A DNA stretch of 64,000 nt from Rahnella aceris (GTDB lineage Bacteria; Pseudomonadota; Gammaproteobacteria; Enterobacterales; Enterobacteriaceae). A program made the position numbers and the translations under genes. Below the pieces are notes generated by a model. It searched no databases and was not told the origin of the DNA. It saw only the letters and a list, made by a program, of their open reading frames with translations. Below, piece after piece: positions 57,501 through 64,000 of the stretch. Within the stretch, counting starts at the first letter, position 1; each line of letters begins with the position of its first letter. The stretch is from the NCBI RefSeq assembly GCF_011684115.1, contig NZ_JAADJV010000001.1, forward strand, positions 1,302,001 to 1,366,000, in the 5' to 3' direction.

Positions 57501-57547
57501 ACCCGCTCCATGAGTTGTTTTATTAAGCTGCTTTTGATGGCGGCTAA

Positions 57548-57563
57548 GATAAAACGTTTTACC
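57548..57563. promoter_or_regulatory. MalI operator 1
   Basis: GATAAAACGTTTTACC is a near-perfect palindrome and fits the E. coli MalI site GATAAAACGTTTTATC in 15 of 16 bases. It lies 48 bases before malX. Confidence 0.85.
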
Positions 57564-57572
57564 TAAATAATA

Positions 57573-57588
57573 CGTGTCGTACCTCACA
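57573..57588. promoter_or_regulatory. Possible CRP site between malX and malI
   Basis: CGTGTCGTACCTCACA has a perfect right half (TCACA) and a weak left half against TGTGA-N6-TCACA. It sits between the two MalI operators, where CRP activation of malX and malI is known in E. coli. Confidence 0.35.
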
Positions 57589-57625
57589 ATATTTAATGAT
57601 GCTTGCACTACGCTGGTGAAAGGAA

Positions 57626-57642
57626 GGTTAAACGTTTTACTC
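57626..57642. promoter_or_regulatory. MalI operator 2
   Basis: GGTTAAACGTTTTACTC carries the same AAACGTTTTA core, 78 bases centre to centre from operator 1. The spacing, about seven helical turns, allows one MalI tetramer or two dimers to control both divergent promoters. Confidence 0.75.
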
Positions 57643-57754
57643 AAAGGGTGGAATTAGGTATAACTGTCTGACCACGCTAATTATTCCAGCCTTCGAGTAA
57701 AGCGGGCGGGCAGGGATCCTGTTTCATGGCATTTCAAATCAACGGCAACACCCG

Positions 57755-58786
57755 ATGAACCCTAAAAAAATCACGATCGTAGATGTGGCGCAGCACGCGG
57801 GAGTGTCCGTGACCACGGTTTCACTGGTGCTCAGCGGCAAGGGACGGATTTCCCAGACAACCGCAGAACGGGTTAACCGGGCGGTTGATGCGCTGGGTTT
57901 TGTGCGCAACCGGCAGGCGAGTACGCTGCGCGGCGGAGAATCCGGCGTGGTCGGGCTGATAGTCCGCGATATCTGTGAACCGTTTTATGCCGAAATGACC
58001 GCCGGTCTCAGTGAGATGTTTGAAGCGCAGGGCAAAGTGTTATTTCTGCTGCAAAGCGGCCCGTCCGGTAAAGGGCTGATGCGTTGTTTCGATACGTTGC
58101 TGACCCACGGCGTGGACGGCATTGTGATCGCCGGTGGCGTGAATACCCTCGGTGGGTTGAGAGAAAAGGCGGAAGAACATGGCGTCCCGCTGATTTGTGC
58201 CGCGCGCTCCGGGGGTATTGAGGGGGTTGACGTTGTCCGTCCCGATAATATGCTTGCGGCGAAAATGGCCACGGAATATCTGATCAAACAGGGCCACAAA
58301 CAAATCGCCTATCTTGGCGGATTGAGCAATTCGTTAACCCGCGCCGAACGCCTCGGCGGCTTCTGCGCCACACTGCTGCAATACGGTCTGCCATTTCGCA
58401 CTGAATGGATTATTGAATGTGACTATCAGCAAAAATGCGCCGCCGATGCTGCCGAAATCTTATTATCCCGCTATCCGAAAATCAGCGCGATTGTCTGCCA
58501 TAAAGCTTCCGTCGCGCTGGGTGCCTATTTCGGCGTTCTGCGCACCGGCGCACAAGTCGGCGGCGGGGCAGTAGACAGTTTCTTCCAGCAAAAAATTGCC
58601 CTGATAGGCATGGAAGATGCACCGGAATCGGAGCTGACCGAGCCTCCGCTGACCTCCATTGCGAACTCCGCACGGGAAATCGGACACGCAACGGCCAGGC
58701 GCTTGTTGCTGAGGATTGGCGGGCAGAATCTGGAAGCGCAGAATATTATTGTGCCACCGGGGCTGGTGGAGAGGGAGTCGGCTTAG
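57755..58786 (+). CDS. malI: LacI-family repressor MalI
   Basis: Repressor of malXY, 343 aa. The helix-turn-helix is ITIVDVAQHAGVSVTTVSLVLSGKG (read in parts) at residues 6-30, followed by the hinge RNRQASTLRGG and a periplasmic-binding-fold effector domain. It is divergent from malX across a 254-base gap with two operators. The inducer of MalI is not established in E. coli. Confidence 0.95.
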   Translation: MNPKKITIVDVAQHAGVSVTTVSLVLSGKGRISQTTAERVNRAVDALGFVRNRQASTLRGGESGVVGLIVRDICEPFYAEMTAGLSEMFEAQGKVLFLLQSGPSGKGLMRCFDTLLTHGVDGIVIAGGVNTLGGLREKAEEHGVPLICAARSGGIEGVDVVRPDNMLAAKMATEYLIKQGHKQIAYLGGLSNSLTRAERLGGFCATLLQYGLPFRTEWIIECDYQQKCAADAAEILLSRYPKISAIVCHKASVALGAYFGVLRTGAQVGGGAVDSFFQQKIALIGMEDAPESELTEPPLTSIANSAREIGHATARRLLLRIGGQNLEAQNIIVPPGLVERESA

Positions 58787-58982
58787 CTGATGCCTGAGCG
58801 GGCACTCCGGGCGCTTTTAAATTTAAAATCCAGGACAAGGTCGTAGGTTGCTGCCCACAGCGGCCCAAAAAATTGGAAACGAACCCCCTGGAATCCTGCG
58901 TTTTTCTCACTGCGCGCTGTTGCCGGCGTTTATGTTCCAGCGAGCGGGGTGACAGACGCAAGCCCAGGGTGTTCGTCTGGAT
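58787..58982. repeat. Gene-free gap with one repeat unit
   Basis: No coding sequence is seen in the 196 bases between malI and the small membrane protein. Positions about 58883-58920 carry one copy of the unit found as an inverted pair at 20541-20934: the stretch TCTCACTGCGCGCTGT parallels TTCACTGCGCGCTATC there. The adjoining GACAAGGTCGTAGGTTG also has a counterpart near 20965-20985. Confidence 0.5.
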
Positions 58983-59354
58983 TTATTCCACCGTCGAATA
59001 TTTCACGTAGTGATTGGAACAGTTAAAGTGCGCGACATAACCCAGGGTGCCGTTCGGGCCTTTCGCGCTGAACGGGATGTTATAGGTCCCTTTGTCTTCT
59101 TTAGCGTCATCGCTGATGAAATTCAGAACCGGCACCGACGTGCCCATGTTGTCTTTATCATTGCCCCAGTTAGGGATACGGTTTTCCATGTAATCACGGG
59201 TGACCGTATCGATGGCATTGTCCTTGCTGATATCGGCACACGCGCCTTCTGTGGAGCGCTGCATCCACCACGGGTAGATATACACAGAGCCCAACATCAG
59301 CACCATCAAAACGAAAATGACTGAAACAATCCCGATCAAAACAACTTTACTCAT
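58983..59354 (-). CDS. Small membrane-anchored protein of unknown function
   Basis: Not recognised. 123 aa. Residues 5-28 (VVLIGIVSVIFVLMVLMLG onward) form one strong membrane helix near the N-terminus. The rest is polar, with two cysteines (about 38 and 111) that could pair in the periplasm. The ATG at 59354 follows AGGAG at 12 bases; a GTG four codons earlier is closer to it. It stands alone between malI and an oxidoreductase gene. Confidence 0.7.
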   Translation of the reverse strand: MSKVVLIGIVSVIFVLMVLMLGSVYIYPWWMQRSTEGACADISKDNAIDTVTRDYMENRIPNWGNDKDNMGTSVPVLNFISDDAKEDKGTYNIPFSAKGPNGTLGYVAHFNCSNHYVKYSTVE

Positions 59355-59511
59355 AATGCTTGCCACTCCTGAAAATTATCAGTCAAATCATAAGCTGCCT
59401 GAATAAATCAATATTAAACGCCAGGCGCGAAAGCGCGTATGTTACGCCACTTACTCAGCAGAGGTTAAGTAATATCAGCCTTTCTGTTGCATTCGCTTAC
59501 AGAAGCCAATG

Positions 59512-59531
59512 CCCCGGACAGCGCGCCGGGG
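59512..59531 (+). other. GC-rich hairpin in the leader of the beta-HAD gene
   Basis: CCCCGG and CCGGGG form a 6-bp stem, followed by a TTTTT run at 59540-59544, before the gene at 59577. It looks like a weak terminator or attenuator, although no plus-strand gene lies just upstream. Confidence 0.3.
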
Positions 59532-59576
59532 TGTTAGCCTTTTTACAACATACATTGTTTACGTAAGGAGTCAGGC

Positions 59577-60458
59577 ATGAGTCAGCAACAACCCACGGTC
59601 GCCGTACTGGGGCTGGGCGCAATGGGGCACGCGTTCGCCGCTAACCTGATCAAAAAAGGGTTCAATACCCGCGTCTGGAACCGGACGGCTTCACGGGGTG
59701 ATGATTTGGTGAAAGCCGGTGCGACACGCGGCCGGACACCGCGTGAAACCGCTGAAGGGGCGGATGTGGTGATTACAATGCTGTCCGATGGTAAAGCGTC
59801 CCTTGACGTTTATCAGGGTGACAACGGTTTGCTTGCCGGCCTGAAACAGGGCGGCATTATCGCTCAAATGGGAACGCTCGGCGTAGACGCGACGGAATCG
59901 TTGATGGCGCTGATTAAAACACTGCGTCCTGATGTGGTGTTCTTTGATGCGCCGGTTTCCGGGACGAAAGCACCGGCCGAGCAGGCGCAAATTGTGGTGC
60001 TGGCCAGCGGGGATCGCGAAGCGGGTGCGGCTATTGAGCCGGTATTTGCCGCCATTTCCAAAGCGACAAAATGGCTGGGCGAAGCCGGGCGTGCATCCAG
60101 AATGAAACTGGTGGTCAATGCCTGGCTGATTGCCATGATGGAAGGTATTGCAGAAACTACGCAACTTGCCGAAGCGCTGGGTTTCACCCCCGACGATCTG
60201 TGGAATGTGCTGGAAGGCGGTCCGCTTGCTGCGCCGTATATCAGGGGCAAAATGGAGATGTTCAAAAGCGGTGATTACACCCCGCAGATGCAGCTGACCT
60301 GGGCCCTGAAAGATATCAATCTGGCGCTGGAAGCGGGCAGTAATCTTGAACTGCCGGTGATGAAACGTATCAGTCAGACCTGGCAGAGTGCGGTCGATGG
60401 CGGTTATGGCGGGAAGGATCTGGCGGTGGTGTATCACTATCTTGGCAATAAGTCTTAA
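59577..60458 (+). CDS. 3-hydroxyisobutyrate-dehydrogenase-family oxidoreductase
   Basis: NAD(P)-dependent beta-hydroxyacid dehydrogenase of 293 aa. The Rossmann motif is VLGLGAMGHAFAANL, the substrate loop DAPVSGTKAPAEQAQ, and the catalytic-type lysine lies in MKLVVNAWL near residue 176. AAGGAG precedes the ATG by 8 bases. It stands as a single gene. Members act on 3-hydroxyisobutyrate, tartronate semialdehyde or succinic semialdehyde; which applies is not clear. Confidence 0.9.
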   Translation: MSQQQPTVAVLGLGAMGHAFAANLIKKGFNTRVWNRTASRGDDLVKAGATRGRTPRETAEGADVVITMLSDGKASLDVYQGDNGLLAGLKQGGIIAQMGTLGVDATESLMALIKTLRPDVVFFDAPVSGTKAPAEQAQIVVLASGDREAGAAIEPVFAAISKATKWLGEAGRASRMKLVVNAWLIAMMEGIAETTQLAEALGFTPDDLWNVLEGGPLAAPYIRGKMEMFKSGDYTPQMQLTWALKDINLALEAGSNLELPVMKRISQTWQSAVDGGYGGKDLAVVYHYLGNKS

Positions 60459-60628
60459 GTCATTAGAAATTTGTGAATAAATCAGCGGTCTGTCCACGGA
60501 AGGGCTGGCTGTTTTCTGCCTCTCATTCATAACCCTGAAGTATAAACCAGACCATCTGGCTATTGGTCTGTCATCCGGCAACCGTGATAGCGTTGATAAT
60601 TATTAATAACATCACGGCGGACTACGCG

Positions 60629-61657
60629 ATGAGTCAGACATCCCCCTCTATCCCTCTGATCGATTTCAGTCAGTTTTCTGCAACGCCCGGTCAGCGGGAA
60701 GCGTTCCTTGCGCAACTGCGTTATGCCGCGCGTGAGATTGGTTTTTTCTACCTGAAAAATCATGGCGTTGATGCGCAGTTACTGAAGGATGTTCAGCGGG
60801 TTGCCCGACAATTCTTTGCCCTGCCAGAGGAAGACAAACTGGCTGTGGCGATGATCAACTCACCACACTTTCGCGGCTATAACCGGGCCGCCTCGGAGAT
60901 TACCCGGGGTCAGCCGGACTGGCGCGAACAGTTTGATCTCGGTGCCGAGCGGCCAAAACTGCCGGTGACAGAGAGTACGCCTGCGTGGGCAAGATTGCAG
61001 GGGCCGAATCAATGGCCGGAAGCATTGCCGGAATTGCGCCCGTTGTTACTGCGCTGGCAACGGGAGATGACGGCCATGTCGCTGCGTCTGCTGCGGGCTT
61101 TTGCCCTGGCGCTGAAACTGCCGGAAGACGCGTTTGATCCGCTGTATGGCGAAAAGCCTAATGAACATATCAAACTGATTCGTTATCCGGGACGCACGGT
61201 GGGCGCCGGAAATCAGGGGGTCGGTGCGCACAAGGATTCAGGATTCCTCAGTTTTCTCTTGCAGGATGAACAGCGCGGTTTACAGGTTGAAGTGGAAGAA
61301 AACCAGTGGATCGACGCGTTTCCGGTCCCTGATACGCTGGTGGTAAATATCGGGGAGTTACTGGAACTTGCCACCAACGGCTATCTGCGCGCTACGGTAC
61401 ATCGGGTTGTCTCGCCACCGGAAGGCGGCGAGCGCTTGTCGCTGGCATTTTTCCTTGGCGCTCAGCTTGATGCTGTTGTGCCATTATTCCCGTTGCCCGC
61501 AGAACTGGCGCAGGAAGCGCGGGGAGAGGCAAGCGATCCGCTGAATCCGTTATTCCGCGATGTGGGTTTCAATTATCTGAAAGGGCGGCTGCGTTCACAT
61601 CCTGACGTGGCGCAGCGCTATTATTCCGATTTCCCCGGGGCTAATACTGCTGGCTGA
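60629..61657 (+). CDS. 2-oxoglutarate/Fe(II)-dependent oxygenase, isopenicillin-N-synthase-like
   Basis: Non-haem iron oxygenase of 342 aa. The N-terminal DIOX_N part starts IPLIDFSQFS and REIGFFYLKNHGV. The iron triad lies in GAHKDSGF (His, Asp) and ATVHRVV (His), and the co-substrate arginine in ERLSLAFF. Such proteins in enteric bacteria are mostly uncharacterised. The ATG at 60629 is chosen as the conserved start; the frame opens at 60563. Its 3' end meets the pseudogene on the other strand. Confidence 0.88.
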   Translation: MSQTSPSIPLIDFSQFSATPGQREAFLAQLRYAAREIGFFYLKNHGVDAQLLKDVQRVARQFFALPEEDKLAVAMINSPHFRGYNRAASEITRGQPDWREQFDLGAERPKLPVTESTPAWARLQGPNQWPEALPELRPLLLRWQREMTAMSLRLLRAFALALKLPEDAFDPLYGEKPNEHIKLIRYPGRTVGAGNQGVGAHKDSGFLSFLLQDEQRGLQVEVEENQWIDAFPVPDTLVVNIGELLELATNGYLRATVHRVVSPPEGGERLSLAFFLGAQLDAVVPLFPLPAELAQEARGEASDPLNPLFRDVGFNYLKGRLRSHPDVAQRYYSDFPGANTAG

Positions 61658-61863
61658 CCGGGGCCTGTGCAGTATCTACGCTGACCATGGTGGACATGCC
61701 CGGACGCAGACGGTTACTTTGCTGCTGTCCCGGTTCCAGTTCAATGCGCACCGCGATACGTTGTGAGATTTTGGTGAAGTTACCCGTCGCGTTATTTAAC
61801 GTCGGTGATATAGCCTGACACCTGGGGGCTGAGCAGGGTAACGTTGCCACGAATAATAACGAG
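61654..61863 (-). pseudogene. Remnant of an EmrA/HlyD-type membrane fusion gene with central deletion
   Basis: Two pieces of one family lie in different frames. Reading the minus strand, about 61863-61800 encodes RGNVTLLSPQVSGYITDV, the start of the beta-barrel/lipoyl part. Directly after, in another frame, comes LNNATGNFTKISQRIAVRI to TMVSVDTAQ, the C-terminal barrel (to 61654). Several hundred bases between them, including the coiled coil, are missing. No transmembrane start or partner permease is present. The MarR gene upstream on the same strand probably once controlled it. Confidence 0.75.
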
Positions 61864-61929
61864 TAACAAATCAGTAACGGAAGTGACTATTTCGGGCGGG
61901 AAAAGCTATAAAACGAGAAAAATCGCCAA

Positions 61930-62388
61930 TTAAAGCGCGGCGATATTGGCAGTAATACTGGCGAGAACACCCCGGGCGATATCCACATCATTTTGCGGAA
62001 TACCTTCCATGACGCGGATCAGAATGTCATCCGTCATGATGCGTACCTGGTTTGCCAGCTCAGTTCCGGTTTCTGTCAGTCTGATATCTTTCGAACGACG
62101 ATCGGTTTCTCCGGGGCAGCGTTCCAGCAGGCCCAGCTCGGCGAGGCTGTCAAACAGGCGAATGGCGGTAGGGTGTTCCACTTCCAGCAACGCGGTCAGT
62201 TCACCCTGAGGCAGGCGCCCGCTGGCGGCTTCAAGATGTAATAATACTTGCCCGCGAGCCAGTGTCAGACCAATGGTTTTGAAACGGGCATCACAATAAG
62301 TCCGCAACTGACGGCCGATATGAATGGTTTCAGGCAGGAAACGGACGGCGGGAGAGGTGGCTTCCGGGCGGCGGCGTAATATGGTCAC
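61930..62388 (-). CDS. MarR-family regulator
   Basis: Winged-helix regulator of 152 aa. The core has LTLARGQVLLHLEAASGRLPQGELT (read in parts), recognition region VEHPTAIRLFDSLAELGLLER and the wing ETDRRSKDIRLTETG. It lies just upstream of the broken membrane-fusion gene and probably regulated that efflux operon. With the target lost it may be an orphan. Confidence 0.9.
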   Translation of the reverse strand: MTILRRRPEATSPAVRFLPETIHIGRQLRTYCDARFKTIGLTLARGQVLLHLEAASGRLPQGELTALLEVEHPTAIRLFDSLAELGLLERCPGETDRRSKDIRLTETGTELANQVRIMTDDILIRVMEGIPQNDVDIARGVLASITANIAAL

Positions 62389-62589
62389 AGGAGATCCTCA
62401 ACGTCGGGGATTAGCAGGTTCTGAGACGTCAGATTAGCACGATAAGCAACATTTATCAGAAAAGGACGGGTGCCATTAACATTTTGAGACAAGTGGAAGG
62501 GTTATCTAAGTAAAGTTTCCGGAAACTATTTATGCTATCCGGAAAGCCATTTTACCTGTTTGCTTTATCCCTCTGACGGAGAAAATACA

Positions 62590-63003
62590 ATGCAACCTGT
62601 CATCAACATGATCACGCTGGGTGTTAAAGACCTGGCCGCTTCTACCGAATTTTATCAGCACGGACTGGGCTTTCCAAAAGTGGTTATCGATTCTGAAGGT
62701 GTCAGTTTTTTTGAACTGGCAGGTGCCTGGCTTTCTCTGTTTCCGTGGGACGAACTGGCAAAAGATGCGCAAGTCAGCCCGGCAGGGAATGGTTTTCGCG
62801 GTATGGCGCTGGCGCAAACGGTGGCCAGTGAAGCTAAAGTGGATGCCATTCTGGCTCAGGCAGTCAGTGCGGGAGGTAAAATGATTAAACCGGGACAGAA
62901 AGTGTTCTGGGGGGGATATTCGGGTTATTTCGCCGATCCGGACGGACATCTGTGGGAAATCGCCTATAACCCGTTTATGACCATCGGGCCGCAGGAGAAA
63001 TGA
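62590..63003 (+). CDS. VOC-family (glyoxalase-fold) protein
   Basis: Small metalloenzyme-fold or binding protein of 137 aa. Paired beta-alpha-beta units start MITLGVKDLAASTEFY and FWGGYSGYFADPDGHLWEIAYN, the usual C-terminal glyoxalase motif with a metal-type Glu. GGAGA precedes the ATG at 62590; the frame opens at 62560. Function is not assigned. Confidence 0.87.
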   Translation: MQPVINMITLGVKDLAASTEFYQHGLGFPKVVIDSEGVSFFELAGAWLSLFPWDELAKDAQVSPAGNGFRGMALAQTVASEAKVDAILAQAVSAGGKMIKPGQKVFWGGYSGYFADPDGHLWEIAYNPFMTIGPQEK

Positions 63004-63086
63004 CGTTCATTCCTGGACGGCGAAATAGATAATTAGTTACAACATACAGTGTATTTTATTAAAAATAGTGATCGTCTTTGACATAT

Positions 63087-63113
63087 AAAAAGACACCGCA
63101 TAAAGCGGTGTCT
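63087..63113 (-). terminator. Terminator of the GAPDH gene
   Basis: AGACACCGC (63091-63099) and GCGGTGTCT (63105-63113) pair exactly. On the minus strand the stem is followed by TTTTATATG, so it ends the GAPDH transcript. Confidence 0.85.
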
Positions 63114-63141
63114 GTCATTATTCTGGCAGGAAAAGAGGAGG

Positions 63142-64000
63142 TTATAAACCGCGTTTTTCCATTAACAGGGCCAGATCGACCAGGCGGTTTGAAAAGCCCC
63201 ATTCGTTATCATACCAGGCGAGAATTTTCACCAGCTTGCCGCCAATCACCAATGTTGAAAGCCCGTCAATAATGGATGAACGCGGATCACCGCGATAATC
63301 GCTCGACACCAGCGGCTCCTCGCTGTAACCCAGAATGCCTTTAAGCGGGCCGGATTCAGCCGCCTTACGAAACGCGGCGTTAATTTCTTCAACAGTCGCT
63401 TCGCGTTTAAGGTTAACGGTTAAATCGACGATGGAAACCACCGGCACCGGAACACGTAGTGAATAACCGGTCATGCGTCCGTCCAGTTCCGGGATAACTT
63501 TCCCGATCGCTTTCGCTGCGCCGCTGGAATACGGAACAATGGAAACCGCGGCCGCACGCGCACCCCGTAAATCTTTTTCAGGTTGATCATGCAACGCCTG
63601 GCTGTTGGTGTAGGCGTGAGTGGTGTTCATCAGGCCGTGTTCAATGCCGAAGGTCTGATGCAGAACCTGAGCGGCAGGGGCCAGACCGTTGGTGGTACAA
63701 CTGCCGTTGCTGACCACTTTGTGTTTTGCCGGGTCGTAATCGCTGTCATTAACGCCCATCACAATAGTAATGTCATCATTTTTGGCCGGTGCGGAAATAA
63801 TGACGCGTTTTGCTCCGCCCCGGGTGATGTGAACTTCCGCTTTAGCTTTTTCAGTAAAGAAGCCGGTAGCTTCAATAACGATATCAACGCCCACAGAGCT
63901 CCACGGAATTGCAGCGGGATCCCTTTCTGAGAAAACGCGTACCGGTTTTCCATCAACCCGTAATTCGCCTTCACCCGCTTCGACGTCAGCTTTTAACGTG
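63142..64000 (-). CDS. Glyceraldehyde-3-phosphate dehydrogenase paralogue (5' end outside window)
   Basis: Type I GAPDH, of which the C-terminal 285 or so residues are present; the start lies beyond 64000. The catalytic cysteine is in SNGSCTTNGLAP, where most GAPDHs read SNASCTTNCLAP, so the second conserved cysteine is glycine. RVPVPVVSIVDLTVNL and WYDNEWGFSNRLVDLA are typical. The divergence from E. coli GapA suggests an extra paralogue and not the main glycolytic enzyme. A strong terminator follows. Confidence 0.9.
   Translation of the reverse strand, partial: TLKADVEAGEGELRVDGKPVRVFSERDPAAIPWSSVGVDIVIEATGFFTEKAKAEVHITRGGAKRVIISAPAKNDDITIVMGVNDSDYDPAKHKVVSNGSCTTNGLAPAAQVLHQTFGIEHGLMNTTHAYTNSQALHDQPEKDLRGARAAAVSIVPYSSGAAKAIGKVIPELDGRMTGYSLRVPVPVVSIVDLTVNLKREATVEEINAAFRKAAESGPLKGILGYSEEPLVSSDYRGDPRSSIIDGLSTLVIGGKLVKILAWYDNEWGFSNRLVDLALLMEKRGL

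Overview
The window looks like chromosomal DNA from a plant- or soil-associated member of the Enterobacterales, most like Rahnella, Ewingella, Rouxiella or Serratia in the Yersiniaceae. AraF, AraG, AraH, BcsA, Add, MalX and YdgJ all resemble their E. coli counterparts closely. The window also carries a five-step (HutF/HutG) histidine pathway and repeats of a kind seen in that group. The genus is inferred from gene content as I remember it, not from a search.

Layout. 1-5106: L-arabinose uptake (araFGH) and its regulator araC, with a palindromic repeat element inside the operon. 5159-7515: uxuA (mannonate dehydratase) and a divergent GntR/FadR-family regulator, bracketed by two copies of a GC-rich double-hairpin repeat. 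7547-20418: a complete-looking cellulose locus of two divergent operons, bcsEFG and bcsRQABC. The cellulase gene bcsZ, normally between bcsB and bcsC, is absent. 20419-21041 has no gene and holds an inverted-repeat element. 21042-32659: histidine utilisation, hutGIC on the minus strand and hutF-hutD-ABC transporter-hutH-hutU on the plus strand. 32833-36309: an aminotransferase, an FMN 2-hydroxyacid dehydrogenase and an HcxA-like 2-oxoacid reductase. 36552-42587 (minus strand): a second Tau/Ssu-type ABC transporter, a HisD paralogue lacking the histidinol-specific residues, a phosphotransferase-fold protein and an SDR dehydrogenase.

Five copies of a near-palindrome, CTTGTATAGACAAG, stand before hutI, between hutC and hutF, before the hut ABC transporter, directly before hutH, and before the second transporter operon. 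This predicts that HutC controls all of them, including the uncharacterised operon at 36552-42587.

43842-51107 is the most unusual region. A LysR regulator is divergent from an operon encoding an argininosuccinate-lyase-like enzyme, a polar amino-acid ABC transporter, two NodB-fold deacetylase-like hydrolases (one with an intact metal site, one without) and an MmgE/PrpD protein. An ASL-family C-N lyase with an MmgE/PrpD enzyme recalls iminodisuccinate and EDDS breakdown, so I propose a catabolic module for an N-substituted, succinyl- or ureido-type amino acid. I know of no described pathway with exactly this gene set.

51237-64000 is mostly housekeeping: ydgJ, yfeH, add, malY-malX/malI with two operators, a small unknown membrane protein, a 3-hydroxyisobutyrate-dehydrogenase-like enzyme, a 2OG-Fe(II) oxygenase, an internally deleted efflux membrane-fusion gene beside a MarR regulator, a VOC protein, and a GAPDH paralogue cut by the window end. 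No rRNA, tRNA, CRISPR array, prophage or intact insertion sequence was seen.
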